DNA of 64,000 nt, from contig LUCM01010464.1 of the NCBI GenBank assembly GCA_008360955.1, positions 333,298 to 397,297 of the forward strand. Reading direction: 5' to 3'. Both the position numbers and the translations under genes were made by a program. Source of the DNA: Fasciolopsis buskii. Taxonomy: Eukaryota; Platyhelminthes; Trematoda; Plagiorchiida; Fasciolidae. How positions within the stretch are numbered: the stretch's first letter is position 1; every line of letters begins with the position of its first letter. Of the stretch, positions 1 to 12,699 are shown piece by piece. A model generated the notes under the pieces. That model made no database searches. It was not told where the DNA came from and saw only the letters and a list, made by a program, of their open reading frames with translations.

Positions 1-1630
1 CCACGATAAGTTGTGCTCGACAAGGTTGCCCACCTTCGTCCCTTTACTTCAATTGTGTGATTAAAATTATGGAGAAAGTTCGACCATTGCGAATACTGAT
101 ACTGATATTTGTTCAAATGGAAGTCGTTTGACTTAGAGCATGCGGACGACGTTTTGCTACTGGGCGAGGATCCAGGTAAGTTGCATGTTTTGTCGATCGT
201 CTGAACGATAGTGTATATGTGTCTGGGATACGTTTTGCGGTTTTAAAGTTCAATTTTATGTTGTATTACTGGATTGGCTAGAAGCCGAGCCTTGTTCTTG
301 CTGAGGATGAATTGAGTGAAACAGATGGATGTAGTTATCTGTGCAGTTGTACCTCATCTAATATTCATATACTGGATGAAGCGTCTTCGCATATATTGGA
401 GGATTGATTAGCATTAACATCCATTTGAGACATCTGTGGCATCGACGTGAAATCTGGTTATCGATCAAAGCTTGTATATACGGCTCAGAAACCTGATCCT
501 CTGAGGGCAGATGTGCGAAAACGGTCGGTGTTTGAACACCATTTTCTTTGTCGTATTGACAAAATAGGGTGGTAGGTTTTTGCCAGTAGATTAGAGTTTA
601 GGCGTAAGATACTTGGTCCTAAGATCCATTGCTTAGAAGGGATATTGAGTGTAAATAGAATATTGTGGTTGAAACGTGTTTTGAGCATCCTAACAGAACG
701 TATGCTTCGTTGTACGTTTTTGTCCGAGGCAAGTAATAGTTGGGTGATGGATCTAAGCGGTCAGTCGATAATGTGTCACAAAGGACCGAAAACCTAACCC
801 AGTGGATTTGGTTAGTATAGGTTGACGTATCGGGATCCACGAGCGATATTTGGAGACAAACGTTTATATTTGTATGACACAGTCAACGAAGTTCTTACAT
901 TCGAGATATTCCTCATTTTTTTCTAGTTTTTCAGTTTGTTATCTACGAATTGATTGTTCATTATTCTTCGGTGTGCTTTTCTCGATGTTGAGTGATAGTA
1001 GTGAACTGGACTGAAGGTGCAAATGACTGTACGTGATTCTGGATGGTCAGTGAAGCTTTGTTACTGAATGATATGTTGTATTCCATACAAATCTATCTTA
1101 GTTTTTGCATAGCCTAACCGGAGGTACAATGTTTGGCCGATCGGTGCCTGGGCTGTGTGTTACTTTTCTTATTGCTTTCCCAGTACATAATTACGTTAGA
1201 AGGGGCACGCTCCATAATCTCTAGGGTCTAGTACTCCGGGAAGATTCTGGCAACCGTAATCCAGAAATTGATGTGATATCAAAACACGGATTCTCAGGAG
1301 GTCAGCACTAACTGTCTACGATGAACCTCGAATTATCATTAACCGTCTGATTACCTCCGGAAGAACACTAAGGCGGCTGTATTGTTCACTGTAAATCAGT
1401 AAATACCGCCCGCCAGCTATGACTTCATTATCATTGGCCCAACTAGGTATTTTCAGATTGGATGAATGGATCAAATTGTCTCTCGGGAACTACTCGCTTC
1501 CAAATGCTACAGGTTGCATCTCCATCGATAATCCCGAGCGGTATTGAGGACATCGCTTTCTTATTGGCTGTTCCGGTAGATCTCACTATAGCCATCAGAA
1601 CCCTGCAGTAGCAGTGGCAGCTAGTTAGTG
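1..1630. other. No recognisable gene
   Basis: I see no ORF with a recognisable domain, no RNA gene and no clear repeat here. The open frames are short and lack any family signature. It may be intergenic DNA or the intron of a gene outside the window. Confidence 0.5.
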
Positions 1631-1852
1631 TATTCATCAAATAATTCACCATGTGACACCATCGTTCAACTCACCATTAAGAAATCATGGAAGCACTTTA
1701 CAGCTGTTTCATCCTTGTTAGGAATCACCAGCAGTGCATATCCACCGCGTGCGAACTGGGACGCGAACTCGGGAAGAACGTTTCTGAGTCGAACGCCTTA
1801 GCCATTACTCTACCGTGCAGGCTCTGAACGGTTTGTTGAACTTCGTCACGTA
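1631..1852 (-). mobile_element. Hammerhead-bearing tRNA-derived SINE, 5'-truncated copy
   Basis: Read on the minus strand, this holds the end of the leader, a tRNA-like block with box A and box B, the hammerhead block (1,688-1,744) and the tail that ends near GAATTATTT. Its ribozyme core reads CTGGTGA instead of CTGATGA, so this copy should be inactive. It shares the tail and tRNA-like block with copies at 18.2, 29.1, 44.4, 58.4, 59.3, 59.6 and 63.2 kb. The upstream half of the leader is missing. Confidence 0.8.
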
Positions 1853-4295
1853 TTCTCTAATTCTTTATTTTATTTGCATACTACCAGAACCTACTTATGA
1901 GTAGCATGTTTTAAATCAAGATCCAACCACCCACCAAGTCCCGTCACAGTGGGCTCTTCGGGAACAGAGTGACATAATGAAAATAGGTGATATAAAAATA
2001 ATTCGTCAAATGGGGTTGTTCTGCGCGAGTAATGTTAACTGGGCTGTTGATTTGGACGACCTTAATCGTTTTCAACCCATCTATGCACAAATACACGAGT
2101 GCTTGCGTTTGCGCGTAATTTTGCACAGCCGACCGCATTTCAATCAAAAGCGAACGCATTCATCGCCTCGTCAGACAACAGAAAGTAAAATAATCAGAGC
2201 AAAGGAAATTTTTTAAAAAATACCAGAAATTCAGCCACGATTTGCTCTCAGTCGATGGGAATTCGCGCTAAGTAGGGAACAGTCGAATTCCGATAATATT
2301 AATGAGAGGGTATAGAGCGGAATGTGGGACGTGTCCTGGGGTAAGAACACAAAGCTTGCGATCTAGCAGGACACTAACACACACTAAGGTTGTAGACATT
2401 GATTCGGGATTGAGCCTTGAAGTCCTGTAGTCACATAACGAAAAGGAACGGAGCTGGCGCCGCTTTGAGTATGCAGTCGCGGGGAAACAGAGCGTGGGAT
2501 TCGAATGGCTAGCGACAGGCGGAGAGAAGACGGACGCAAAACATGGCCGCGTGTTTACTGGTGACCCACCAATACATGTCAGAAGTCAAGTGAGCTCTAT
2601 CGTTTGTGTAGTTTTGTGGGATGGCCTTGGTCGATAGGGAAACAGCCAGTCACAGAGCAAAGTTTGGTAAAACCTTTTGCGGCCAGACAGAAATTTACAA
2701 CCGCACGATATTTAAAATAACGTCATTTTCAAACTACCTCAGAAAGCATGCGTTCTTGTGGAAAAATAACAAGAGAATTAAAGTCTCCCACACCAAAAAC
2801 ACTAGATTCGTCACCGTCTGTGACTGGTACACAACTGTTGATTGATAGATCCCAACAGCGTCGTTCTTCAATAAACCAGAAAAAAATGACGTACGAACAG
2901 TAGACGGGAGCGAACGAAAAACCGGTGAAAATAAAGGGAGATGGTGTTTTGTGTAGCCTGGAGATGCCGTGGTCCCTTTGTGAGCAAATTTCTCTACACA
3001 GTTGTAAATTCGAGATGACAATCTCCAGTTTTTAGCAACGATATTTCCTAGGTGCTTGACGGAATCTGCCCTAGTGAATGCTCTGTGTTAACGAAAGAAA
3101 GTTCAGCTGGTTAGGCGGACCGAAAGAAGCAAACTAGCATTTTAGCAAAGTAAGATTTGAACTAGAGCTAACAGAAAAGTCGTGAATGAGAGACACGTTT
3201 TTGGGAAGCTGGAAAAATCCTCGGTTCCAGATGTAAACTGATAGAAAGCAACGTCATCAGCCTATTTGAATAAATGATCAGGGAAACTAGCTTGTAGATT
3301 ACTAATGTCTGTTGAAAACAAATAAGGAGAAAGGACAACTCCTTGATGGATTCCAAAATTACTTACCAATAGTGTGAATTTTTTCGGTCCAGTCTTGTGT
3401 ACTGAGTATTGTTGGGGAAGCAGTCTGATATCCGTACTACACGGTGTTTGGGATAGCCCAATGGTTCTAGCTTGTAAAGGAGTAAGAACCGCCGTGCATA
3501 GTAGATGGAGGAAAAATTTAAGAAATCGTATCGGATAGTTTTTTGTTTATGCATCCAACGATTTGATGATATAATGAGACGAGGGAAGTCACAGCATCCA
3601 AAGTGGACCTGTCTGATTTGTAGGCAAACTGAAGCGGGTCTTCGGAGGGCGGTAACAGAAGAATTTGAACATCTTAAGAGAGCATGCTCCGTTAGCTAAG
3701 AATCATAGGATGTAACAGCGACAGGACAAAAATGTTTGCTCAGAATACTGGAATTATTAGGTTTGGGGGTGAGCACGATAATGACAGATTTTCAGCATTT
3801 GTGAATGGAATGTATGTATAGGAATTTTTCTAAGAAGAGAACCAAATGCATCCGTGCGAGCACCTACCCCGTACTTTGGAATTAAAGACAAACCATCAAA
3901 CCTATACCTATGGCTATTTTGGTTGAATAAAGAAGTTACAACGTGCTCATCCGGGACACATGAAGTTACAAAGTCGCTGCCTAGATAAATAAGTGTTCCG
4001 TTAGTACCTTCTACATGTGCAGTACAACTTATTAGTTTCGTTTCTAGTTCCACGCAAAAACCGAATTCCTTGTCACAGACGTCTGCTATTATAGCTGATC
4101 AAAAGTTGGCTTGCGTACGATGAGTCAGTTCTTTTTTTTATTTCTTTCGATATCGACGATAAAACGTGTCTGAATTCCTGGGAATCCGGTAACCTGTAGA
4201 ATTTTTCTTTTCGTCTCCTTAACGCGAGACAATATGGCTTTTGCACGGAAGAAAAGTGTTTCTCGGGGACAGCAAAAATATTCAAAATCAGATTA
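1853..4295. other. No recognisable gene
   Basis: Short unrelated open frames on both strands, none with a domain I can name. Nothing repeat-like matches the other families in the window. Confidence 0.45.
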
Positions 4296-4445
4296 GGTTT
4301 TTATTGTGAATGATATAATATTAATAACACAGCGTTGTTGTAAAACTTGCCTTGAGAAAGACTACCCACGGTAGTCGAAACGTTGGCGCATTACATCTAC
4401 CAACAACGCTGTGTTATTAATATTATATCATTCACAATAAAAACC
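4296..4445. repeat. Perfect 45-bp inverted repeat (foldback) with inner hairpin
   Basis: The arms 4,296-4,340 and 4,401-4,445 are exact reverse complements over 45 bases, with a 60-base spacer. Inside the spacer, GACTACC (4,360-4,366) pairs with GGTAGTC (4,370-4,376) around a CAC loop, followed directly by GAAAC. The hairpin followed by GAAAC resembles stem II and the second core strand of a hammerhead, but the upstream strand reads CTTGAGAA rather than CTGANGA. Perfect arms imply a recent origin. It may be the inverted terminus of a Penelope-like element or a small foldback transposon. Confidence 0.9.
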
Positions 4446-4779
4446 AATACATGGCGCATCGATTTTTCGATACACTCCTTACGTCGTTTGGTCCGGATAT
4501 TTGCAAACTGGTTACCAATCGAATTGCTCTGGGAAAAAAGCCAGATTAGGTTTATTTACGAAATGATTAAGATTATTGTTTAAGTATTCGAGAAAACACG
4601 AGCTTCTTTAGAAAATAGATATTTGAAGAAGATGAATGTTTTCCCTGGAAAAACGTATTTTATTTTGAATTGGTTAGACTGCTCGAAGACTGACTAAGCT
4701 GACTAAGAACAAATCTGAAGTTTTAAAAGTAGTGGACAATGCTAACTAGCTGAGATTGGAACACATAGTTTAGGAGAGA

Positions 4780-5370
4780 TTAAGTCAGGATGGTTGGCAA
4801 TAATTTTATCCAAGATATAGTAAATAGATCGATTAAATCAAACACAATGGGGGGTAGGATCGAAGTAGGATTAAAATCACCCACGACAATGTGAAGGCGA
4901 GAGAAGAAAAGAATCAAAAAAAGACGAGACGAGTTTTGCATGCATAACGGGGTTACGCTTGGGCTCGTCATAGTGCTGCTTTTATGCCGAGAAAGATGAA
5001 AATGACTATGAATAACTAGGCAGTTAAAACCAGTCAATGACTAGGAAGAAATTAGTTCAGGCTTGCTTGACCAAGAAGAATTGATGTATGTGACCACGCC
5101 ATCTCCGGTTTTCTTAGCGCTGGATTGTTTGTCCTGTCAGTATGCATCACATCCTTCGATGGATATAAGCGCACCAGCAACTCGTGGGTTCAGCCACGGT
5201 TCTGGACTGGAAACTAGCCTGGTATGTACATGTATCGGAAACCGAAGAATGAGAGATAGATCTTGCAATTTTGTCAAGAGAAAGTATATGCTGGTACGCA
5301 GTAGAAATGGAACAGGCATTCCGGTTGGCAGATGCACTTCAGAGCAGTCTGCCAAACAGCACAAATGCGT
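4780..5370 (-). pseudogene. CR1-like LINE endonuclease fragment
   Basis: The minus strand encodes pieces of an apurinic-like endonuclease as found in CR1-type non-LTR retrotransposons. There is a TNIRSL-like stretch (decayed to LLRTSIYFLLTKLQDLSL), then EPWLNPRVAGALISIEG, a KKTGDGVVTYI segment matching the usual KKTGGGVAIYI, and VVGDFNP, the GDFN catalytic motif, at about 4,855-4,875. These pieces are in order but in more than one frame, so the copy is dead. The homologous region of the LINE copies at 32.7 and 42.4 kb shows the same order. The 146-codon frame on the opposite strand is a shadow of this. Confidence 0.7.
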
Positions 5371-5429
5371 CGTTTCGGGTGAGTGGGAAATCCGTGATGT
5401 ACATACGTGGTATTCGACAGACAGTGAGA

Positions 5430-8400
5430 GTTCATGGCTGAGCTATACACATTTGTCTGTCTGTGGTTATCCTTGTCTGGCCCGATCTCGAACAGATGCA
5501 TAATAAATAATTACAGGTTTTTCGGTGCTTTGGAAGGGGCAAATGAATGCTGCGGAGATTTTCCAGTTAGGGCGGTTGAACTGATATCTACACTGTACCG
5601 GTTTTATCGAGTCTGTCAGACTCTCGTGGCGTTACAATAGAATTTTATCTATGCAGTCTCTATCTGAGTTTCAGCTACGTGCTAATTTGCGTGGCACTAC
5701 ATTTTTACTGATTCTCACAGTTACTACAGAGACAAGTTACAGAAGTTTACCAGGGACGGATTAAAGGTACACCGGATCACTCCACTGTATCGAACATGAT
5801 GGACTGTGATAAATGAACCACTCGTCAGAATTTGCATGTTTGATTAACAACCCACTGGTTTGTGGGTCAGATTTTTCACACAGAGGCTTCGGTTAGGATT
5901 TCCAAGGAAAAATTCCCTGTCATGTGGGCAGCCGTGAAATACCACTCGCTCAAACGTCGCCAGCATACTTCCTATGAGGATTATTTTATTTTTTCTGTGC
6001 TGCTGATGTAGGAAAAAATGCCATGAAAAATTACGCCTAAGTAGATTCCTCTAATGATAACATTAATGGTAGGTAGAGAAGTAAGCTAAGTGCGTCATTT
6101 GGGCCTAAGTGTTCACCGCCTTCCGGGCACCCTGAGCGATGTCAGATGACCAGGAGCCTGAGAAATGATTGTGAGCAACGATCGATAAGGGGAGCATATG
6201 AAGCATAGGGGAGAAGGCTGCAGCTATCGACAGTAGTCGCAACCCTTATGGACTGATCACGAGTATCGGCGCATGCAAACCAGGTGTAGATGAGGTCAGC
6301 GATGGATCCAAATGCTCACGGATTCAATCTCAGAAACGTTGTATGGACCGTTGGTCAGACCAGTTCCTTTAGGATGCAGTTTAATTGATCCAGTCCCACA
6401 ATTGACCTTTGACTTAGGCGCGAAGATGAAACGGTGCAAGTGGATTTCCTTTCTCAGTTAAAAAATGGAGACAATCAGAGATAAAATCTTTTAGAAGAAG
6501 GAAGTCTGTTGAACCCGATGAACTGGGTTCGTTTGTTTTCAACGATAGCGGCAAACGTTTAGCATAAGAGATAAACATTGTACAGAGATCGATATGAGAA
6601 AAACAGCCAATATCTAAGAGGTTCCTATGACTCATTGATTTCGTCCGATTTACATCAAAGGTGATATGTCTAATTTTGAATAACTAGCTGGGCAAACGTT
6701 GGATACAAACTGTTTGCAGGCGTTATTCTCGATCGAGTATTTGACGTTCATCATAGGCGTACCGATTTGGACTGGGATGTATTGATTACACATCTATATG
6801 ACGTGTACCATAGATATGTGTCAGCGATTTCGAAAATCTGCCTTGTCTGTGGCTCAGGTTGTTGGTTTTTTTGTCGGATTCTGACCACTGAGCTTGAAAT
6901 TTGGATTTGTTCTTCCGAAAGTCCACTATCTGCTACCCCGTTGTGCCTGCATTTCGTACGATTAAGTATCTACGAAATCAGCATTCGGATTCTCGCAACA
7001 AAGTGGTATAAATTAACCAAACCACATATGGGGAATTGGGCTTCTCAGATGATGACTGACACTCGTATTGATCTGACCGCGGCCAATTCTGACCGTGTTA
7101 ACATTTGGTTCGCTCTGTTCCACGAAACTGTGAACAAAAAGAACCGTAAGAGTTGTTCAACACGTAACACTGAACACAATTACGAATATTGAATTGCGGA
7201 TATGAACATGCGTGGTGAGTCCACGTGCAAATCATGTAATACAATCTGGTACAACTTAATGCTAGCCTTCCTACACAACAGGTCAATTAGAACCGTGGCA
7301 GCAAATGATCGTGAAGTCCAAACATTCCATTAAGGTCACCGGACGGAACGTATTCCACCAACTAGGGTATCTCAGATTTTATAATACAAACTCATGAGTT
7401 ATAAACGAAGCTCGAGCGTACTTTTCATCTGTTGTGGTATTTTCATTGTCTCCGCTTGCGCACTCTGAATTCATTGCCTACCGGTAATTCTTATCCGCCA
7501 GTTTTGATGTCTGACCGAATTTCGTATGTTGATTTCAAGTCCAACTTTTCATTCAACGTGTATTTAAGGTCTATAAAGTTGTTCGGAAAGGTCCCAGATA
7601 AAACGCAACGCGTCTAACAGGGACACGGCAAAGTGAAATCGGGCTAATGCCTGGCAAACGATAACTTAATGTTTAGCTCAGCATTCTAATAAGATTGACC
7701 GGAAGGTTTAAAACAGGTGTGACCTTTTGCCACGAGTTGATCATCAATTTACGGTCTTATCGGCATACATCTTCGACCAAATTTTTAACGGTTGATTGAT
7801 TTACACATCCACGTATGTCCAGTGACCGATTGCTCGCGTAGGGGGACATTCTGTGTTATTGACTTCCTACAAACCAGATGGAATAGTTGTTAAACTACTT
7901 GTCCATCGTTGTGGTTGATGAGTTGACAATGGGAAATCCGAAATGGCGCGTGGCTCAGTTGGCAGAGCATATATGGTACTTAAGCATGTGTAATGTTGTA
8001 AAACGAAAAGGACGGACATCTGGCCTAGCGTCAGTCCGTCCTTCGACAATTGACCGTTCTCTTATGTGCCCGCTGACTCCAAAAAAAGAACGTCTCAATT
8101 GAGCAAGCACCAAAATTCATTTAGTTAACCAATCAAGTCACTGATATTGGTTCTCTCCGATCAGCACTCAGTGATTGGTCAGTCCACTGGCTATCTTGTT
8201 CCACCACTATTGACTGACCTTAGCATGTGGCATTTTCGTTCAGTTCAACGATTGGTATAACCAGTGCGATATCGCCAGGATAATGGATTAGTCGATTCAC
8301 CGAGTGGCATCCATGCGTGTACACATCTCCTTTACGCTGAAATCTGTTTAAATTCGGACCAATTCAACCACGAACTGGTGCCAAAAGTGCACAGCCGCTT

Positions 8401-8590
8401 TGTTTCGGTGTCATAATTCATGTGACGTTCAGGGCAGATCATGTCTGGGAAACAGGATTGTCCGACAAGCCCTGCTTCAATCAGGTGAATGAGGTATAGG
8501 CCAAAGACCGAAATGACTGTGCACTAATGCAAGTAGAGTGCACAACCGACTATTCGCCATTTTGCAAAAAGCCTAATGACGAACTGGGGC
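5430..8590. other. No confidently recognised gene
   Basis: The longest open frame (6,767-7,192, plus, 141 codons) has no domain I recognise and its cysteine and tryptophan content looks like chance translation. At 7,945-7,970 there is a short stretch resembling a tRNA box A, but no box B follows at tRNA spacing. Confidence 0.4.
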
Positions 8591-8600
8591 GGCTTTTGAA

Positions 8601-8800
8601 ATGACGATCAAGGAGGAGGAGACAATATATCGGAGAGCCAGGAGGGAACGGCCCGATAAGCCTCATCCTTCGGGGGCCTATTTACACCGTTTAGGTGTCA
8701 CACACAGGGCAGGCTGTCGTTTCGATGGGCCAGAGACCACTTTGGCTGTTCTCGTTTCATTAAGCGGGATGGAACTGAACGTGTGTCAAAACGACCCACT
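8601..8800 (+). pseudogene. Possible C-terminal fragment of a LINE polyprotein
   Basis: The frame contains HPSGAYLHRLGVTHRAGCRF followed by a PETTL stretch. This resembles the region near the C-terminus of non-LTR retrotransposon proteins, where a basic segment, a (Y/L)LxRLG motif and a Cys-containing finger followed by E-T occur. The fragment is short and lacks the downstream His and Cys, so it is at most a relic. A chance resemblance is possible. Confidence 0.3.
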
Positions 8801-8909
8801 GAAGTCGCTGAGGTTAGCGAAGGGCCTCCAGAAATTACTACGGGTCTTCTTTATGGTCTTTGTCGCAAAACCAGTAAAGGATGTACCATGTATCGTATGA
8901 AGTCAAAGT

Positions 8910-11300
8910 TCAATAAACCGTCCACAGCCGACCCGGATAGGTTAACGGCTGTGATATTCAGTTTACAATTTTTCATCCCGAATTTGTATCCTAATTCAGG
9001 TCCGGTAGAGATGCACTGCCGATTACTTCTAGCATCCGTGAGACTGATATATGGTTCTCAATGGTTAGCCGAGCCTTTTCATCGAATGACGAATAATTTC
9101 CTAAAACTATCGCAACATTTTACTCGTTGAGAGTGATCCCCGTGAGTAAGATGCAATCGAAGGTTTTTTGGGTCGGATGTCTGGTCAACGGGATCTTCTG
9201 TGTAAGCGTTGCGGTTATGTACCCGTTTCTTTTCCCATGCAAACCTGTATAGTGATCTCCAGTTAATCCACAAACGTTTCCAGTGGGAAATCCAATCTCG
9301 GCAATCTCCAAACAAAACTCCCTAGCGATGTGTGCAACATGCTAACACGTTTCACATTTCTTCCCGTAGTTTCTTCGTTCCACCTGACTGCATTCCCTAA
9401 GCCATTGCTGGGAATTTTTATTTCCTGCTATTGAGCTATTGTGTCTTCGTTAGTCATTTTTGCCAAATTTTCCCATTCCCATTATTTCGGAAGTTAGCAT
9501 CTTCGAGTGACGATTAGGCGGCTTTTTTGTATACAATTTTATTGCTCATTCAGCTTGCCCTTGATTCATACTGGATCTTCCGGTCGACCTTGCTTGACTG
9601 CTTAGATCATATCCAGTTAATTGTTTTTCACATTATATTTGTGTTAACTACATGTGTGTAACTGTGCGTGTGAATCATGCCATCTGTAGATCAGTCAGCT
9701 AAATAGACATATTCATAACTGTCATTCTTGACCGCTATAATCAGCTGGTTCGTCGACAAATATGGATTGTCCTAATTCTTGTATTAGTGTTATTTATCCA
9801 TCACAAAAACGTTCTTCATTTTTTACCTTTTTTTGACTCGGGCATCATTCACTCGCCTCTACCCGGGACCTCTGACGTCACTTTTGTCGCGCACCCGATG
9901 CTCGGCTCCGATTCATTTTCACCGCAGCCTTATGCCACTTTGGCGAGCATAGCTCCATTTAGACGTGCCTTCCTCCAATTGCTCAATCGTGAATATGGTT
10001 TTCTTCTATTGTACACGTGGATCATACATCGTACTTTAGATGCCTGTTCACATTTGTGTCCATACATACGTAAGTGACCCTAACGTAATCAGAAAACAAA
10101 GGTATCACAATAGGTACCCTGTATGGCAGTCCTGCGATTGGCTACAATCCCTGCACTAAAAAACGATGTTTTTACCAATAAATGAAACAGAGTGTAAACG
10201 ACGGAAAAGGACTAATATTGGTAGTGCAAGATGAGGTTGGAATCTGAAGCCCAAAGTGCAAGACTGCGTTGTTTTGTTATGACTAGTCATGCGAAAACGA
10301 TGCCGGACCATCGCAACAACGCCGTTTGTGCTCAGGCGACTGACACTCGGTCCAGGGATGAGATACATCGCAAACGAGAGGACGAATAAGAGATCAGCCA
10401 AGTGTCCTAGTCGGCGGGTAGATTGAAAACGATCTGATCTTTGCGGAAGGCTCAGAGATCAGTGGGCGCGTTGCTTAAAATGGATACCAAATAAGAGATA
10501 ATGAGCCCGTTAGACCACGGTAATCAAACTAAACGTTTTACCCTTAGGAAACCTGTATAGATTATTTGATTATAATAAATAAATGAAATAGTCGTGTTGA
10601 CTGGTCAGAGATCAACTGCTCGCTCTCGTTCGCTTAAGCGGGGTTAGACTGAAATGGACTCAAGACGACAGACTGAACGCACTCGAGATGGCAAAAATTA
10701 CCTGGTCCAAGACCAGGATCGGTTAATTAGGCTAGTCTCTGCAATACATGCGATCACGCGCCTGAGTTTCATCAATCTGTGTAGACAAAACAATTCATCC
10801 GATTGGACCGGACAAAATATCAATGGTTGTAATTGCGGGCTCAACAAAAGCAGTTACATAAAAAAGTATCGCATTGGCATCAATGACGCAGTTCATCAGA
10901 GTGACGTTCGACGTAATAGGCCGTTGAATCATTGACTGCACGTCGAGCTTAATTCGCAAATTGCTTTTGATGTCTCCGATGGTCATCCTAGAATCGCCAA
11001 ATAATTCTTCATTTAGGAATGCATGTTGTCACCCGGATAGATGTTGAGCATTGCCACACGAGATCTGTAAGTCAGCCTATTAAGGGATACTTTCATCAAG
11101 GTGGTATAAAGGATACAACTGATTGGAATTCAACTATGCGTCCTCAACCTCAGTTAAAACACGACAGACGAGGAATGCCGCGGAGCAGACCTGGGCACAC
11201 AATACACGAAACAAAAATGGTGGATGCGTCAGGTCACATCCGGTGTCGGATTTATAGCTACGAATCTGGAAAACTGAAATTCTATTTCACTCTTTAGTCA
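8910..11300. other. No recognisable gene upstream of actin 1
   Basis: No ORF here has a recognisable domain. The last 300 bases before the actin gene presumably hold its promoter. They contain a TATAAA at about 11,106, far from the start codon, but I see no CArG box of the form CC(A/T)6GG. Confidence 0.4.
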
Positions 11301-11332
11301 GTGGAAGAAAGGTATGTTTGGATGTATTCGTA

Positions 11333-11338
11333 TATAAA
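11333..11338 (+). promoter_or_regulatory. Candidate TATA box of actin 1
   Basis: TATAAA within TATATAAATGG lies about 50 bases upstream of the actin start codon at 11,385. The paralog at 55-56 kb has a TATA-like element at a similar distance, which supports the call. No CArG box or CCAAT box is evident in the preceding 100 bases, unlike the paralog. Confidence 0.4.
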
Positions 11339-11384
11339 TGGAGTGCATCAAACCAATATCCGCATACTTGATATAATATTACCA

Positions 11385-12515
11385 ATGGAAGATGATGATG
11401 TTAATGCACTTGTGGTTGACAATGGCTCCGGTATGTGCAAAGCTGGATTCGCCGGAGACGATTCACCACGAGCAGTCTTCCCATCCATCGTGGGTCGACC
11501 AAGACATGTTGGTGTCATGGTCGGTATGGGACAGAAAGATAGCTACGTCGGTGATGAAGCGCAATCCAAACGAGGCATACTCACATTGAAATATCCGATC
11601 GAACATGGAATCGTATCGAACTGGGACGATATGGAGAAAATCTGGCATCACACATTCTACAACGAATTACGTGTGGCTCCAGAAGAACATCCGGTCCTGC
11701 TAACCGAAGCACCAATGAATCCGAAGGCAAACCGGGAGAAGATGACCCAAATCATGTTCGAGACATTCAACACTCCGGCAATGTACGTGGCTATTCAGGC
11801 TGTGCTGTCTTTGTACGCATCAGGTCGTACAACTGGTATTGTGTTGGATTCTGGAGATGGTGTGAGTCACACGGTGCCAATCTACGAGGGTTACGCGTTG
11901 CCACATGCGATCATGCGTTTGGACCTGGCCGGTCGTGATCTGACCGACTATCTGACAAAGTTATTGACGGAACGTGGTTACTCGTTCACGACTACAGCCG
12001 AACGGGAAATTGTGCGAGATATCAAAGAAAAACTGTGTTTTATGGCTTTGGATTTTGATCAAGAAATGGTCGCGGCAATGGAGACGTCAACTCAAGAAAA
12101 AAGTTACGAGTTGCCTGACGGCCAGGTGGTTACCATTGGAAATGAACGGTTTCGCTGTCCCGAAGCAATGCTACAACCTAGTTTTCTGGGTATGGAATGT
12201 GCGGGTCTCCACGAAACTACTTATTCATCGATCATGAAATGTGATGTGGACATTCGAAAAGATCTGTACGGTAACATTGTTTTGTCCGGTGGTTCAACAA
12301 TGTTCCCTGGTATTGCTGAGCGCATACAGAAAGAGATTAGCACATTGGCTCCGAGTACGCTGAAGATCAAGATTGTAGCCCCACCGGAACGAAAATATTC
12401 CGTGTGGATTGGTGGATCGATTTTGGCCTCGTTGTCCACATTCCATCAAATGTGGATCACAAAACAGGAGTATGACGAATCCGGTCCGGGTATTGTACAC
12501 AAGAAATGTTTTTAA
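11385..12515 (+). CDS. Actin, paralog 1 (divergent copy)
   Basis: Encodes a full-length conventional actin of 376 residues without introns, the ATPase that polymerises into thin filaments. The first phosphate-binding loop ([15 protein letters not shown], residues 12-26), the second loop with [36 protein letters not shown] and the C-terminus ending [10 protein letters not shown] are all present. The open frame extends 28 codons upstream to 11,301, but those residues are not actin-like, so I start at MEDDDV. It differs from paralog 2 at 31 residues, all outside residues 28-176. The changes cluster at the N-terminus and in residues about 200-310, for example [11 protein letters not shown] instead of [11 protein letters not shown]. 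The gene is intact, so it is probably expressed. Absence of introns could mean an intron-poor actin lineage or retroposition. Confidence 0.97.
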   Translation: MEDDDVNALVVDNGSGMCKAGFAGDDSPRAVFPSIVGRPRHVGVMVGMGQKDSYVGDEAQSKRGILTLKYPIEHGIVSNWDDMEKIWHHTFYNELRVAPEEHPVLLTEAPMNPKANREKMTQIMFETFNTPAMYVAIQAVLSLYASGRTTGIVLDSGDGVSHTVPIYEGYALPHAIMRLDLAGRDLTDYLTKLLTERGYSFTTTAEREIVRDIKEKLCFMALDFDQEMVAAMETSTQEKSYELPDGQVVTIGNERFRCPEAMLQPSFLGMECAGLHETTYSSIMKCDVDIRKDLYGNIVLSGGSTMFPGIAERIQKEISTLAPSTLKIKIVAPPERKYSVWIGGSILASLSTFHQMWITKQEYDESGPGIVHKKCF

Positions 12516-12670
12516 TCTAATATTCTTTTCTTTTCTGTATGTATGGAGGAGTTGTGAAATCTAATAATACCTGCCCAAGAGACGTTATCATTTTTGATGT
12601 TCATTCTATGATCTGATAATTGCACTTTTTCATAACAGTAAGAAAATGAGCAGTAATAACAATAGACATG
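12516..12670 (+). other. 3' flank of actin 1
   Basis: AT-rich sequence directly after the TAA stop, with a pyrimidine-rich run near 12,524 and AATAAT near 12,563, but no exact AATAAA. A variant polyadenylation signal is possible. It shows no similarity to the 3' flank of paralog 2. Confidence 0.3.
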
Positions 12671-12691
12671 GTAATAATAATAATAATAATA
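12671..12691. repeat. (TAA)n microsatellite
   Basis: Seven uninterrupted TAA/AAT units in the 3' flank of actin 1. Confidence 0.9.
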
Positions 12692-12699
12692 GTGATAAA

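Noticed and set aside
4351..4385. Active hammerhead in the 4.3-kb foldback
   Set aside because: The hairpin and GAAAC fit, but CTTGAGAA cannot serve as CTGANGA, so I keep it only as a resemblance.
5063..5503. 146-codon plus-strand ORF, and a similar peptide on the minus strand at 32,905-33,087
   Set aside because: They look like a conserved protein family because they resemble each other, but both are antisense shadows of the same LINE endonuclease, which reads correctly on the opposite strand in each place.
7945..7975. tRNA-like GTGGCTCAGTTGGCAGAGC
   Set aside because: Matches a box A but has no acceptor or T arm at tRNA spacing.
11301..11384. 28-codon upstream extension of actin 1
   Set aside because: The residues have no actin similarity and overlap the likely TATA box; starting at MEDDDV gives the canonical 376 residues.
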